The notes: generated from the sequence alone by a model not told the origin. A stretch of DNA of 64,000 bases from Acidimicrobiaceae bacterium (GCA_003158855.1 PMLJ01000017.1:1-64000), one strand, 5' to 3'. Positions 8,148-18,223 are shown, numbered from the stretch's first letter. Numbers and translations are program-made.

Positions 8148-8762
8148 GGTCGAACGAAGCACACGCGTAGCGGACGCCTCGGACCAAGGAAGTTCAAGCA
8201 CCGGTCGCATCAAGGACTTTCGTGCGTCAGGGTGGTGAGTTGAAGTTCTGGTTGACACGTGACGCGTAGGTGATCTGGCGCAAGTTCTGTCGGCCCGGAG
8301 GATGCCGCAGCTGTCGAGTTCGATCTCGTTGGGAAACCTCGCTGACCGGAACCGGTTCGATGTCAACGGGGAAATGCAATCACCCGTTGCGATCGGTCCA
8401 GTGGAGCGTCCAATGACAATGCACACCGTCGTAACGCATCCGGGCGGCGGCATGTCGAGTCCACTCTGGTCCCATGTCAGGGCGCCGAGTGGGACGTCGT
8501 TCGACGGTGGTGATCGATGTTCCCGGACCGCGACCTCCAGGCGGATTCGGCCCTGGAACTCGGCGCCGGTCCGTTCAGCACAGCACTCTCGAACAAGAGC
8601 GAGATCGAGGCCAGAGATCCTCGTCACGCCAAGATGCCAGGGCCCGTCACTGAGACGTATCACCAGTGACTACGATCAGCCCCCTTCAAGAGAGGAATCG
8701 CGAGTACTGCCTTGATCCTTCCATATAGATAATAATCCTTATGGATTTAGTCATCTATTGCC
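8148..8762. other. Long interval without a supported gene
   Basis: Open frames exist on both strands, the longest on the minus strand above 8160-8663, but none shows a recognisable domain or a convincing ribosome-binding site. It may be decayed coding sequence. The last 60 bp become AT-rich and lead into the carbonic anhydrase promoter. Confidence 0.3.
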
Positions 8763-8790
8763 TATACTGAACCAACTGACCGTCGGTCAG
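8763..8790 (+). promoter_or_regulatory. Promoter -10 element with TetR-type operator before carbonic anhydrase
   Basis: TATACT (8763-8768) is a good -10 box. Ten bases later CTGACCG-T-CGGTCAG (8776-8790) is a 7-bp perfect inverted repeat around one base, the form of many TetR-family operators. It would cover the start of transcription. The carbonic anhydrase ATG follows at 8810. Confidence 0.55.
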
Positions 8791-8809
8791 GCTCAATGAA
8801 AGGTCACGA

Positions 8810-9388
8810 ATGTCTGTTCTCGAAGAAGTAGTAGCTGCCAACAAGAACTACGTTGCCAACTTTGGTGACAAGGGTTCGCTGGCTCTTCCACCGGCGCGTC
8901 AATTCGCGGTCCTGACTTGCATGGATGCTCGTCTGGATCCCGCGAAGTATGCCGGGCTCTCCGAAGGTGATGCCCATGTCATTCGCAACGCCGGCGGCCG
9001 CGCGAGCGATGACGCGATCCGTTCGCTCGTCATCTCCTACAAACTGCTTGGCACAAAGGAATGGTTCGTCATCCATCACAGCGACTGCGGCATGGAGTAC
9101 TTCACCGATGAGGTGATGCGTGGTCTCCTGGAGAACAGTCTCGAGACGGCAGCTCTTGGTGCTGATGGTTTCTACGACGTAGGCAAGGGTCCTGGATCCA
9201 CGGAGGGCGCCTTCATTGACTGGCTGACGGTTTCAGATACCCAACAAGCGGTCATTGACGATGTTGCACGGATTCGCCGTCATCCGCTGGTCCCCGCCGG
9301 CATCCCAATCTACGGATACGTGTATGACGTCAAGACCGGCTCACTGATTGAAGTGCCCGCTGCGACCAAGGCTGGCGCCCCCAAATAG
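8810..9388 (+). CDS. Beta-class carbonic anhydrase
   Basis: A 192-aa beta-carbonic anhydrase, which interconverts CO2 and bicarbonate at a zinc site in the cytoplasm. The zinc ligands are visible: Cys and the Asp/Arg dyad in [10 protein letters not shown] (residues about 35-44), and His and Cys in [12 protein letters not shown] (about 86-97); [15 protein letters not shown] is the conserved active-site helix. The closest pattern is the short actinobacterial type (Rv1284-like). GAAAGG precedes the ATG by seven bases. A TetR-type palindrome in the promoter suggests repression control, and a strong terminator follows. Confidence 0.9.
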   Translation: MSVLEEVVAANKNYVANFGDKGSLALPPARQFAVLTCMDARLDPAKYAGLSEGDAHVIRNAGGRASDDAIRSLVISYKLLGTKEWFVIHHSDCGMEYFTDEVMRGLLENSLETAALGADGFYDVGKGPGSTEGAFIDWLTVSDTQQAVIDDVARIRRHPLVPAGIPIYGYVYDVKTGSLIEVPAATKAGAPK

Positions 9389-9409
9389 CCTGGTGTCTCT
9401 TGTGCGCTT

Positions 9410-9444
9410 GTCGAACACCCGGGGCTTGGGCCCGGGTGTTCGAC
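9410..9444 (+). terminator. Strong terminator hairpin after carbonic anhydrase
   Basis: GTCGAACACCCGGG (9410-9423) and CCCGGGTGTTCGAC (9431-9444) form a perfect 14-bp stem with a 7-nt loop, beginning 22 nt after the stop codon. No U-run follows. Confidence 0.75.
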
Positions 9445-9605
9445 GCCAAGCTCTACTCGCGAGGGATGCTTCTGGTCCCAATCCAATGTGCCGGCGCACC
9501 ACACTGGACGCTTCGATGGATGAGAGACGCAGAACCGCCAAGTTCAACTCTCCTTAGACTCACATCGAAGAGAGTGTCCGCGATCCGGAGAACAAGGAGA
9601 TTTCT

Positions 9606-10337
9606 GTGAAGTCTTTCTTGATTGACGTCCGGAATACCCTGGTGCCTGGCTACGACACAGAACACGGTCCTCTTCCTCCGCTGCTTGTGATGATGACCTT
9701 GACGACAGGACTCGTTGACGCGTTTAGCTACCTCACCCTCGGGCACGTCTTTGTTGCCAACATGACGGGCAACATCGTATTCTTAGGATTCGCTTTGGCG
9801 GGTGCCCAGGGATTCTCGATCACCGCATCATTGGGAGCCATCGCCGCCTTCATCTTGGGTGCCGCGTTTGGCGGGAGGCTCAACTCCCGGTTCGCTCGTC
9901 ATCGTGGACAGCTTCTCAGCGTCGCCACATTCATCCAGGCGTTGTTACTGGGCGCCTCGGTCGTGCTGGCAGTCCTAACTCCACGTTTGGTCTCGGGTGG
10001 CTACCGCTACGCGCTTATTGGGGTGCTCGGCATTGCGATGGGCCTGCAGAATGCCGTCGCACGACAACTGGCCGTGCCGGACCTCACCACCACCGTGCTG
10101 ACTCTCACGATCACGGGTATTGCGGCGGACCAGACCGTGGTGGGAGGAGTTGGATCGAAGTTTGGACGTCGTATCGTTGCCATCTCCAGCATGTTCATCG
10201 GTGGACTCATTGGAGCAGTTCTGGTGCTCCACGTCGCGATCTACTATTCCCTTCTCGTTGCCCTCGCCGCAATCGTGATTGTTGATGTCGTGATTACGCC
10301 CTCTAGAAATTCCAACGCCGAGTGGACGAAGGCTTGA
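9606..10337 (+). CDS. DUF1275 (YoaK-type) integral membrane protein
   Basis: A 243-aa inner-membrane protein of the DUF1275/YoaK family. The N-terminal LLVMMTLTTGLVDAFSYLTLGHVFVANMTGN stretch is the family hallmark (residues about 26-55), and five or six hydrophobic segments follow at about residues 27-48, 60-88, 98-120, 130-150, 178-200 and 205-228. A GLQNAVARQLAVPDLTTTVLT motif sits in the middle. The GTG start at 9606 has AAGGAG six bases upstream. The transported substrate of the family is not established. Confidence 0.85.
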   Translation: MKSFLIDVRNTLVPGYDTEHGPLPPLLVMMTLTTGLVDAFSYLTLGHVFVANMTGNIVFLGFALAGAQGFSITASLGAIAAFILGAAFGGRLNSRFARHRGQLLSVATFIQALLLGASVVLAVLTPRLVSGGYRYALIGVLGIAMGLQNAVARQLAVPDLTTTVLTLTITGIAADQTVVGGVGSKFGRRIVAISSMFIGGLIGAVLVLHVAIYYSLLVALAAIVIVDVVITPSRNSNAEWTKA

Positions 10338-10651
10338 TGTCTCGGCGAGCATCGGCGCTGCTGGAATGCTGGAGCCTTCATTGCAATACCGACGCTCGGC
10401 GACCGTGGCAAGATCCTGAAGATCGGACGAAGCATGCGGATGGTCGGATTCGTCTGGCGAGTTGGAGCCAGCCGTTGTGCAGGGCGTGAGTGGCGTTGTC
10501 GACTCTCCTGCTGATGGTGTGGATCGGCGATCAGGACCGGAACCTTGTACTGACCACTGGGACTTGGCGACCCTAGACCTTCGACTATGGGAAGGCCAGC
10601 CATCCTGGAGAAGTTCGCTGTAAAGTGAGGCCAAAATGGAGAAGGAGCAAA
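10338..10651. other. Intergenic region upstream of mscR
   Basis: No gene seen. GCATGCGGATGGTCGGATTC near 10432 resembles part of the dispersed repeat flank but is too short and diverged to be sure. GAAGGAG directly before 10652 is the ribosome-binding site of the dehydrogenase. Confidence 0.35.
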
Positions 10652-11737
10652 ATGACATCGGAGGTCCAAGGCGTCGTCGCAATGGCCAAGGGGGAGCCGG
10701 TGTCGCTGGTTACCATCATGGTGCCGGATCCTGGGCCTGGTGAAGTTGTCGTGCGCATCCAGGCGTGCGGTGTCTGCCATACCGACCTGCACTACCGCGA
10801 GGGCGCGATCAACGACGAGTTCCCGTTCCTTCTCGGACACGAGGCCGCAGGTCTCGTGGAGACCGTCGGGCGCGATGTCACATCAGTCGAGCCCGGCGAT
10901 TTCGTCGTGCTGAATTGGCGCGCGGTGTGCGGCGAATGTCGCGCCTGCCGGCGGGGCCGACCCTGGTACTGCTTTGCCACTCACAACGCATCTCAGAAGA
11001 TGACGTTGACCGACGGGACGCCACTGTCTGCGGCGTTGGGAATCGGAGCGTTCGCGGAGAAGACTCTGGTGGCGGCGGGCCAGTGCACCAAGGTGGACCC
11101 GAGGGCTCGCCCGGAAGCGGTCGGCTTGTTGGGCTGTGGCGTGATGGCCGGACTGGGCTCGGCGATATGGACTGGCGAAGTTAGAGCCGGTGACTCGGTG
11201 GCGGTCTTCGGCTGCGGCGGTGTGGGCTGCGCGGCAATTGCCGGTGCTCGTTTGGCCGGGGCCACGACGATCATCGCCATCGACCTCGATCCGCGCAAGC
11301 TCGACCGGGCTCGTGAGTTCGGCGCCACCGACGTCGTCAACGGCTCGAGTGAGGATGTCGTCGCGGCGGTGCGCCGGTTGACCGACGGGAACGGCGCGGA
11401 TGTGTGCATCGAGGCGGTGGGTAGTCCCAAGGCGATGGAGCAGGCCTTCTACGCGAGGGATCTGGCTGGCACCCTGGTGCAAGTGGGTGTGCCCACGCCC
11501 GACATGCGCATCGACCTGCCGATGATTGACTTCTTCGGACGGGGTGGACAGCTGAAGCCGAGCTGGTATGGGGACTGCCTGCCGTCACGTGACTTCCCGA
11601 TGCTGGTCGACCTCTACCTTCAGGGGCGTCTCGACCTCGACCGGTTTGTCACCGAGACCATTGGCCTCGGTGACGTCGAGGAGGCATTTCACCGGATGGA
11701 GCGCGGAGAGGTGCTGCGGTCGGTCGTGGTGATCTGA
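10652..11737 (+). CDS. mscR: S-(hydroxymethyl)mycothiol dehydrogenase
   Basis: A 361-aa zinc-dependent medium-chain dehydrogenase matching mycobacterial MscR closely along its length. It oxidises the formaldehyde-mycothiol adduct (and can reduce S-nitrosomycothiol) with NAD, the actinobacterial counterpart of glutathione-dependent formaldehyde dehydrogenase. Visible features: catalytic zinc ligands in [12 protein letters not shown] and GHEAAG, the structural-zinc loop [15 protein letters not shown], the FGCGGVG nucleotide-binding turn near residue 190, and the MscR-like [13 protein letters not shown] segment. The ATG at 10652 has a GAAGGAG site. Its stop overlaps the start of the metallo-hydrolase (ATGA), the conserved mycobacterial arrangement. 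Confidence 0.92.
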   Translation: MTSEVQGVVAMAKGEPVSLVTIMVPDPGPGEVVVRIQACGVCHTDLHYREGAINDEFPFLLGHEAAGLVETVGRDVTSVEPGDFVVLNWRAVCGECRACRRGRPWYCFATHNASQKMTLTDGTPLSAALGIGAFAEKTLVAAGQCTKVDPRARPEAVGLLGCGVMAGLGSAIWTGEVRAGDSVAVFGCGGVGCAAIAGARLAGATTIIAIDLDPRKLDRAREFGATDVVNGSSEDVVAAVRRLTDGNGADVCIEAVGSPKAMEQAFYARDLAGTLVQVGVPTPDMRIDLPMIDFFGRGGQLKPSWYGDCLPSRDFPMLVDLYLQGRLDLDRFVTETIGLGDVEEAFHRMERGEVLRSVVVI

Positions 11738-12357
11738 TGATCGAGTTGGTTACCACCTCGGGCATCTTCTCGCTGGATGGGTCGGACTTCGAGGTCGAGA
11801 ACAACATCTGGGTTGTCGGCGACGAACGAGAAGTCCTGGTGATTGACGCTGCCCACGACCATCGCCCAATCGTCGAGGCGGTCGGCGGTCGCTCGACGGT
11901 GGCCATCATCGCCACGCATGGTCACAATGATCACATCAACGCTGCGAGGTCCCTGGCGGATGTTCTGGATGCCCCAATCCTGCTACACCCCGACGATCTG
12001 ATGCTGTGGCGCGACGTCTATCCCGACGGCTCGCCCGATGGATACCTGGCCGACGGGATGACGGTATCCGCCGGCGGCACGTCGCTCGAGGTCATTCACA
12101 CGCCGGGGCACACGCCGGGGGGATGCTGTCTCTTTGACGCCTCCGGTGGTGTGCTGTTCTCAGGCGACACTCTCTTCAAAGGGGGCCCCGGAGCAACCGG
12201 GCGACGCTTCTCTGATTTCCCGACGATCATCGCGTCGATCAGGGACCGGCTCCTCGTCCTGCCCGATGCCACGCGGACGCTGCCCGGGCATGGCGACGAG
12301 ACTACGATAGGTGCCGAAGCCCCCCACCTTACCGACTGGCTGGCCAGAGGCTCGTGA
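11737..12357 (+). CDS. Metallo-beta-lactamase-fold hydrolase coupled to mscR
   Basis: A 206-aa MBL-fold protein. The metal-binding HGHNDH motif (residues about 67-72), the HTPGHTPGGCC His (about 120) and the FSGDTLF Asp (about 144) are all present, as is a C-terminal LPGHGDETTIG His. In mycobacteria the equivalent gene follows mscR, and the product is thought to help hydrolyse the S-formyl-mycothiol formed there or a related thioester; that role is inference. It overlaps mscR by one base and is surely translated from the same message. Confidence 0.88.
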   Translation: MIELVTTSGIFSLDGSDFEVENNIWVVGDEREVLVIDAAHDHRPIVEAVGGRSTVAIIATHGHNDHINAARSLADVLDAPILLHPDDLMLWRDVYPDGSPDGYLADGMTVSAGGTSLEVIHTPGHTPGGCCLFDASGGVLFSGDTLFKGGPGATGRRFSDFPTIIASIRDRLLVLPDATRTLPGHGDETTIGAEAPHLTDWLARGS

Positions 12358-12965
12358 GCGCAAGTGCTGCAGCTCTGAGGAAGCGGCGATTGTACGGCTG
12401 ACGGTCTGGCGGACCGATTCCTTCGCGAGCGACGAAGGTCACCGTGGGCACCAGCTCGGGGCGGGTCTTGACGGTGCGCGACGGGGAAACGGGGGGACTG
12501 GGTGGGTGACGGTCATGTCGAGACGAAGCGAGCGAGCCACCGGCTCCAAGACGTCTCAAGGCGTTCTCGGGTCTAGAAGTCCGAGGGGAAGTGGCGTTAG
12601 CCGCCATTCTGGGCCCGGCTCACGGCATGACCACGTGTAGTCGATTCCGATGCGCCGGCAGGTCCGTCTTCGATCCGCGTTGACAAGTCGATCAGCCACC
12701 AGTCGTTTGGACGTGACACCAAGGACTCGCGCTGCCCGTGATCGTCGTAAGGATCCGCGTGATCGTCGACGTTGGTTAGCAGGTCGTTTGCTCGGATTTG
12801 TTCACTGACTGGACGGCTTGGAGCTTCGTACCGTGGGGCCGCCGCCCCATCGAGCACGGTGCGGGGTCGTACTCCGACGACGTCTTCACGGGTAGTCGCA
12901 CCCTCTCGAGCGGGTACCAGAAACAGGAGTCGGGCCGTCAGACGACCCCGTTGTGCCGCGTCGAG
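12358..12965. other. 600-bp interval without a supported gene
   Basis: Short frames on both strands lack known motifs. Some minus-strand pieces (NDWWLIDLSTRI; in another frame RRIGIDYTWSCREPGPEW) look protein-like and may be decayed coding sequence, but no family is recognised. Confidence 0.3.
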
Positions 12966-14222
12966 CTACGCTCGGCCGAAGTGCGAAGCCGCACCGTTCA
13001 ATCGATTGGCGTCGAGGACCATCGCTCGGACGCTGTCGCCCGGATGGAGACCGTCTCCGTCAGGCACGAAGACGAGGCAGTTCGCCTCGGCGACGGCATT
13101 GAGGAGGCGGTCGCCTCGACGAGCGACGCGTTCGACGTGTAGGTGACCGTCGTCGTGGATCTGGCATACGCCGTGAACGAGGTGGAGTTTTCCATCGCGA
13201 CGACGAGGCAGCGCACAGTCCAGCACCATGGGGAACGTCGGCCGTTCAATGTCACGGTGGCCGGCGAGGACACGAAGTGCGGGTCGCACAAAGAGCTCGA
13301 AGCCAACGAGGGTTGATATCGGATTGCCCGCGAGGCCGAAGAAAGGCGTGCTCGTTGATTCGGCGTAGGCGTAGGCGAAGGGTCTTCCGGGCTTGATCGC
13401 AACTTGCATTGAACGCGCCTCGTCACCAAAGAGATCGGCGAGCACTGACTTGACGTAGTCAGCGTCGCCCACACTCACCCCACCCGTGGAGATGACTGCG
13501 TCACATTCGTGGATTCCGCGCTCGAAGGCTTCGCGGATTGCCGCGTGCGTGTCTCGAACAATCCCTAGATCAACCGGGGAGAAGTCAGATTGGCGCAATG
13601 AGGCGAGCAGGGTCGGTCGGTTGGAGTCGCGGATCGCGCCTGGCCCAAGTGGGTTCGCGCCGTCGCGGAGTTCGTTGCCCGTCGAGAGCACGCCCACTCG
13701 CGGTCGAGGATGCACGGACACCGACCGAATGCCTTGACTGGTGAGGAGACCGAGTAGTGCCGGTCCGATCACGTCACCGGGTTCGACTAGTGTCTCTCCC
13801 GTTGCGACGTCTTCGCCAGCGTTGCGCACCGACTCGCCGACCTCGACGGCACGATGGATAGCGACGTGGGTGCCGTCGGATTCGACGGTGGCCTCTTCTC
13901 TCATGCAGACACTGTCGGCGCCGTCGGGCATCGGAGCGCCGGTCATGATGTGCGCCGCCTCGCCTTTGCCAACGCGCACGCTGCTTGGATCGCCGGCGAA
14001 GATCGAGTCGATGACGCGCAGGCGCGCCTGACCCGATGCGGTGTCGCTCGATCGCAGTGCGAAGCCGTCCATCGCCGAGTTCGCGAAGCTCGGCGATGGT
14101 TCTTGCGCGGTGACGAAGCCCGCCGACACGCAGCCCACTACCTCGCTCAGCGCGAGATCAACGGGAGCGAGCGCCGTGAGCCGATGAAGAACGAATCCTC
14201 TGGCCTCGTCAGCAGAGATCAT
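12966..14222 (-). CDS. moeA: Molybdopterin molybdotransferase MoeA
   Basis: A 418-aa MoeA, which inserts molybdate into adenylylated molybdopterin in the last common step of molybdenum cofactor synthesis. The order is typical: N-terminal SFANSAMDGFALRS, the AHIMTGAPMPDGAD loop, GVLSTGNELRDG starting the MoaB/MogA-like catalytic domain (residue about 185), STGGVSVGDADYVK at about 245-258, KPGRPFAYA and FGLAGNPIS. Its ATG follows the moaE stop with no gap, so translation is coupled. It serves the formate-dehydrogenase-like enzyme encoded next door. Confidence 0.93.
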   Translation of the reverse strand: MISADEARGFVLHRLTALAPVDLALSEVVGCVSAGFVTAQEPSPSFANSAMDGFALRSSDTASGQARLRVIDSIFAGDPSSVRVGKGEAAHIMTGAPMPDGADSVCMREEATVESDGTHVAIHRAVEVGESVRNAGEDVATGETLVEPGDVIGPALLGLLTSQGIRSVSVHPRPRVGVLSTGNELRDGANPLGPGAIRDSNRPTLLASLRQSDFSPVDLGIVRDTHAAIREAFERGIHECDAVISTGGVSVGDADYVKSVLADLFGDEARSMQVAIKPGRPFAYAYAESTSTPFFGLAGNPISTLVGFELFVRPALRVLAGHRDIERPTFPMVLDCALPRRRDGKLHLVHGVCQIHDDGHLHVERVARRGDRLLNAVAEANCLVFVPDGDGLHPGDSVRAMVLDANRLNGAASHFGRA

Positions 14223-14732
14223 CTAACCAACGGCGTTCACGTTGACGAGATGCCAGGGTCCTCTTGCGAAGATGTTCGTGACGGGCGAGGTGTCCTTGCT
14301 CCAGGCCGATCCGCCGTCCCCATTTCCACGTTTCAACATCGAAACGATCACCTTCGAGGTGTCGAAACAGGAATGCGCCTCCTCGAGGGCTTCGTCGCGC
14401 CGCGGTGATGGCACGGCCACGAGCACCGTCGGTTGAGCGAGGCCGACTCGTCCGACACGATGATGAATGGCGACGGCAGCGGTCGCGGGCCATCGATGAC
14501 GCGCTTCAGCGGCAAATTCGGGCACCCGCCGTCCGGCGTGTTCGGTGCTGGTCTCGCACTCCAAGGTGCGAAGCGTGTCGAGGGTACTCGAATGGCCTCT
14601 CAAGACGCCACTGAATGTGACGACCGCGCCGCAATCAGCCTTCGTCGCCCACATCGCAAGTGCTTCCAACGATAAGGAAGTTGGTGTGATCGAGATCCAG
14701 TCAGATGGTGGAGTTGTCGACACTCGGGTCAT
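14223..14732 (-). CDS. moaE: Molybdopterin synthase catalytic subunit MoaE
   Basis: About 169 aa, resembling MoaE, which with sulfurylated MoaD converts precursor Z to molybdopterin. CGAVVTFSGVLRGHS near residue 32-46, the AAEARHRWP helix, VAIHHRVGRVGLAQPTVLVAV and the C-terminal KVIVSMLKR with SAWSKD carry the family pattern including the catalytic Lys region. The frame is open further upstream; the ATG at 14732 is chosen because homology begins shortly after it, and ATG 14753 is possible. Coupled to moeA by an abutting stop and start. MoaD is not in the window. Confidence 0.82.
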   Translation of the reverse strand: MTRVSTTPPSDWISITPTSLSLEALAMWATKADCGAVVTFSGVLRGHSSTLDTLRTLECETSTEHAGRRVPEFAAEARHRWPATAAVAIHHRVGRVGLAQPTVLVAVPSPRRDEALEEAHSCFDTSKVIVSMLKRGNGDGGSAWSKDTSPVTNIFARGPWHLVNVNAVG

Positions 14733-15035
14733 CCTACAGTCGCCTAGCGACATTTCCGATGCCCCAATTTCGCACGGGTAGTTCTGCCGAGGTCGGCGCA
14801 ACGATGAAGCCGCCAATCGTCGTCGGAACGTGTCGGACCGTGGAGTTGCCGACGGCAAAAGCACAAGTGCGTTGGAGGCGATGACGTTCTGAGTCGTATG
14901 ACCCACTGCGGACGCGAAGCTGCGGCATTTGCCGCGGGTCATCAACGCGTCTCTCTACGGTAGAGTCAACCTCGACGCCTCCTTAGTGGCAATATCGCTC
15001 GCGAGTCATCCCCTTGGAAAGTGCAGGTGCGAGAA

Positions 15036-17309
15036 ATGGTCGTGAATTCAGACGACGAAATCGAGGTTGGAAAGCCGAAAACCTACGCGGTAGGGATACC
15101 GGCCCTGCGCGACTCAATGCAGTACGCGTTGGGTGAGATGGGCGTGTCGCGAGCAGCGAAAACGCTGCTTGCGATGAATCAGATTGACGGTTTTGACTGT
15201 CCGAGTTGCGCGTGGGCCGATCCGATTCCTGGCGAAAGGAGCCACGCGGAGTTTTGCGAGAACGGTGCCAAGGCCGTTGCGTGGGAGGCGACGCGTGATC
15301 GAGTCGGAAGAGAGTTCTTTGCCACGCACTCCGTAGCTGAGCTGTTGGCCGATGACGATCACTCCCTCGAGCATCACGGTCGACTCGCCGAGCCGATGTA
15401 CCTGGCCCCTGGAGCGAGTCACTACACCCCGATCTCGTGGGTCGACGCCCTTCGACTGAGCGCCGATCGGCTCAAGGAGCTGCCCGACCCGAACCGCGCC
15501 GCCTTCTATACCAGCGGTCGCGCCAGTAACGAGGCAGCGTTTGTCTATCAGCTTCTCGCGCGCCGTCTTGGGACGAACAACTTGCCGGACTGTTCGAACA
15601 TGTGTCACGAGTCGAGCGGTGCCGCGCTCACCGAGACCATTGGAGTCGGCAAGGGTACCGTCAGCCTCGAGGACATCACTGACCACGCCGAGTTGATCGT
15701 GATCATTGGTCAGAACCCCGGCACCAATCACCCCCGTATGCTCACCGCGTTGGAGACGGCGAAAAGACGTGGTGCTCGAATCGTGTCAGCCAATCCGCTG
15801 CCAGAGGCGGGACTGGTGCGCTTCAAGAATCCCCAGAGCGCCCGTGGACTGCTCGGACGCGGTACGAAGCTGACCGATCGGTTCCTGGCGGTGCGCGTGA
15901 ACGGCGATCTCGCCATGTTCGCTGGCGTCAGCAAGGCGTTGCTGGCGCTCGAAGAGGACGCGCCGGGCACGATTTTCGACCACTCGTTCATCGAGACGTA
16001 CTGCGACGGGTTTGACGAGGCGTGTCAAGGCTGGCGCGACCTCGAATGGCCTGCGATCGAGGTCCTGAGCGGACTGACGCGTGAGGAGATGGAAGGCTTC
16101 GCTGCCGACGTCGTGGCGGCGAAGAGCGTCGTCGTCTGCTGGGCCATGGGCATCACCCAGCACCGAAACGCCGTGGCCACCATTCACGAGATCGTGAACT
16201 TTCTCCTCCTGCGGGGCAATATTGGGCGACCAGGCGCTGGCCCGTCACCCATTCGCGGGCACAGCAACGTCCAAGGTGACCGCACTATGGGCATCTGGGA
16301 GAAGATGCCCGATTCCTTCCTGGACCGACTGCGGGACGAGTTCGGATTCGAACCACCCCGCGAGCACGGTTACGACACTGTGAACACGATCCGTGCCATG
16401 CGCGACGGCAAGATTGACGTCTTCTTTGCCTTGGGCGGAAACTTTGTTGCCGCGACTCCCGACACGGCCGTGAGTGAGGCAGCGATGAAGAACTGCAAGC
16501 TGACGGTCCACGTCGCAACCAAGTTGAACCGGTCCCACCTCTGCCACGGCACCGAAGCGTTGTTGCTGCCGTGCTTGAGTCGCTCCGAACGCGACGTGCA
16601 AGCGACTGGTGAACAGTTCGTCACGGTCGAAGACTCAATGGCCATGGTTCACGAGTCGAAGGGACGTCTCGCCCCGGGGTCGGAACATCTTCGCAGCGAA
16701 GTCGCGATCGTGGCCGGCCTCGGCGAAGCTCTCTTTGGTACGGACGTTGGGTGGAGCACGATGTCGAGTGACTATCGAGTGATCCGTCGCCACATTGAGA
16801 ATGTTGTCGTTGGCTTCGAAGACTTTGAACAGCGCGTGAGCAAGTCGGGCGGATTCATGTTGCCCCGTGGCCCCCACGACTCGCGGACCTTCGAGACCGC
16901 TACCGGTAAAGCGCGTTTCACGCGCAACCAACTTGACGCGGTTGAGGTTCCCGAAGGACACCTCGTCTTGCAGACCGTTCGCTCCCACGATCAGTTCAAT
17001 ACCACGGTGTACGGGCTCGACGACCGCTATCGCGGCATCAAGGGTGGGCGTCGGGTGGTCTTCGTGAATGAAGCCGACCTCGCCGAAAGGGGACTGCACG
17101 ACGCTGACATGGTCGATCTCATCAGTGTCTGGTCTGACGGTGAGCGATACGCCAAGGGATTTCGCGCCGTCGCGTACCCGACGCCCAAGGGTTGCGCCGC
17201 GGCGTACTTTCCGGAGGCCAACGTGTTGGTGCCCTTGGACTCGACCGCGTTGGGCAGCAACACGCCGACGTCAAAGTCAATCATCATCCGGATCGAATCG
17301 GCGTCGTGA
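15036..17309 (+). CDS. FdhF/YdeP-family molybdopterin oxidoreductase (formate-dehydrogenase-like)
   Basis: A ~757-aa molybdopterin-dependent oxidoreductase of the YdeP (FdhF-like) branch. The start GKPKTYAVGIPAL, FDCPSCAWADP (the family CxxC), TSGRASNEAAFVYQLLARR, NMCHESSG (Cys at the likely Mo-ligand position), IIGQNPGTNHPRM and RGHSNVQGDRTMGIWEKMP are all diagnostic; the C-terminal 120 residues form the dinucleotide-binding beta-barrel. No iron-sulfur N-terminal extension or signal peptide is seen, so it is cytoplasmic. It is surrounded by moeA, moaE, fdhD and mobA, which supply cofactor. GTG 15021 is an alternative start. The physiological substrate of this branch is unsettled. Confidence 0.87.
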   Translation: MVVNSDDEIEVGKPKTYAVGIPALRDSMQYALGEMGVSRAAKTLLAMNQIDGFDCPSCAWADPIPGERSHAEFCENGAKAVAWEATRDRVGREFFATHSVAELLADDDHSLEHHGRLAEPMYLAPGASHYTPISWVDALRLSADRLKELPDPNRAAFYTSGRASNEAAFVYQLLARRLGTNNLPDCSNMCHESSGAALTETIGVGKGTVSLEDITDHAELIVIIGQNPGTNHPRMLTALETAKRRGARIVSANPLPEAGLVRFKNPQSARGLLGRGTKLTDRFLAVRVNGDLAMFAGVSKALLALEEDAPGTIFDHSFIETYCDGFDEACQGWRDLEWPAIEVLSGLTREEMEGFAADVVAAKSVVVCWAMGITQHRNAVATIHEIVNFLLLRGNIGRPGAGPSPIRGHSNVQGDRTMGIWEKMPDSFLDRLRDEFGFEPPREHGYDTVNTIRAMRDGKIDVFFALGGNFVAATPDTAVSEAAMKNCKLTVHVATKLNRSHLCHGTEALLLPCLSRSERDVQATGEQFVTVEDSMAMVHESKGRLAPGSEHLRSEVAIVAGLGEALFGTDVGWSTMSSDYRVIRRHIENVVVGFEDFEQRVSKSGGFMLPRGPHDSRTFETATGKARFTRNQLDAVEVPEGHLVLQTVRSHDQFNTTVYGLDDRYRGIKGGRRVVFVNEADLAERGLHDADMVDLISVWSDGERYAKGFRAVAYPTPKGCAAAYFPEANVLVPLDSTALGSNTPTSKSIIIRIESAS

Positions 17310-17344
17310 GATGAACGCAACATGCGAACGCTGGATGCAGCCAG

Positions 17345-18223
17345 CTACGAGAGTTCGTTAGCAACGCGATCGGCTCTGGCGTACACCACCATTGATGGAT
17401 CGCGTAGGAAGCCCACCAGGGTCATGCCTGACTCCTCGGCCAAATCAACGGCGAGTGACGACGGCGCGGACACCGCACAGAGCATGGGGACGCCCGCCAT
17501 GACGGCCTTCTGCACCAGTTCGAACGACGCCCGGCCCGAGACCAGCAGGAGAGTGCCACGTAACGGCAGTCGTCCTTCGCGCAGGGCCCATCCGATGACC
17601 TTGTCGACGGCGTTGTGCCGTCCGACATCTTCTCGAAGCACGAGAAGTTCACCCGTGGCGCTGAAGAGTGCCGCCGCGTGCAGCCCGCCGGTCTTGTCGA
17701 ACACCTTCTGGGCCGCGCGAAGCCGTTCGGGCAAGGACGCGAGCATCGTTGGCGTGACGCGCAGTGCGTCGTCGCGAACCTCAAAGATCGAGCGCGTGTG
17801 TACCGCGGCAATGGAGGCTTTGCCGCAGAGCCCGCACGAACTCGAAGTGAAAAACGCCCTCGCCACGGAGTCGTTCGGGGGCGCTACTCCGCTCGCGAGG
17901 TCGAGATCGAGCACGTTGAATCGGTCGGCGGCGTCCCCATTCTTCCCGGCGCAGTAGCGCATGGCGACGAGTTCTTCAGTGCGTGAGATCACGCCTTCAC
18001 TCACGAGAAACCCGGCGGCCAGATCGAAGTCGGCGCCCGGCGTTCTCATGGTGACCGCCATCGAACGACCACCGACTCTCAGTTCCAGCGGCTCCTCGCC
18101 GGCGAGGGTGTCGCGCTGACGCACCGGCGACGATCCCACGGTCATTCGAACGACCGGTCGTTCTGGCGATATTCGGCTCACGTCTTCCCCTTGTCGTCTC
18201 GACGGCTGGCCCGTTGCGAACAT
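17345..18223 (-). CDS. fdhD: Formate dehydrogenase sulfurtransferase FdhD
   Basis: A 292-aa FdhD, the sulfur carrier that passes sulfur from a cysteine desulfurase to the molybdenum centre of formate dehydrogenases. The key SSSCGLCGKASI motif (residues about 127-138) has both catalytic cysteines; EEPLELRVGG, TPGADFDLAAGFLVSEG, REDVGRHNAVDKVIGWAL and LVSGRASFELVQKA complete the family pattern. It is convergent with the oxidoreductase gene 35 bp away and is presumably its dedicated maturase. Confidence 0.93.
   Translation of the reverse strand: MFATGQPSRRQGEDVSRISPERPVVRMTVGSSPVRQRDTLAGEEPLELRVGGRSMAVTMRTPGADFDLAAGFLVSEGVISRTEELVAMRYCAGKNGDAADRFNVLDLDLASGVAPPNDSVARAFFTSSSCGLCGKASIAAVHTRSIFEVRDDALRVTPTMLASLPERLRAAQKVFDKTGGLHAAALFSATGELLVLREDVGRHNAVDKVIGWALREGRLPLRGTLLLVSGRASFELVQKAVMAGVPMLCAVSAPSSLAVDLAEESGMTLVGFLRDPSMVVYARADRVANELS

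Noticed and set aside
7686-8663. Long minus-strand open frame of 325 codons
   Set aside because: Its C-terminal half is exactly antisense to the Ddn-family gene and the rest shows no known domain or good start.
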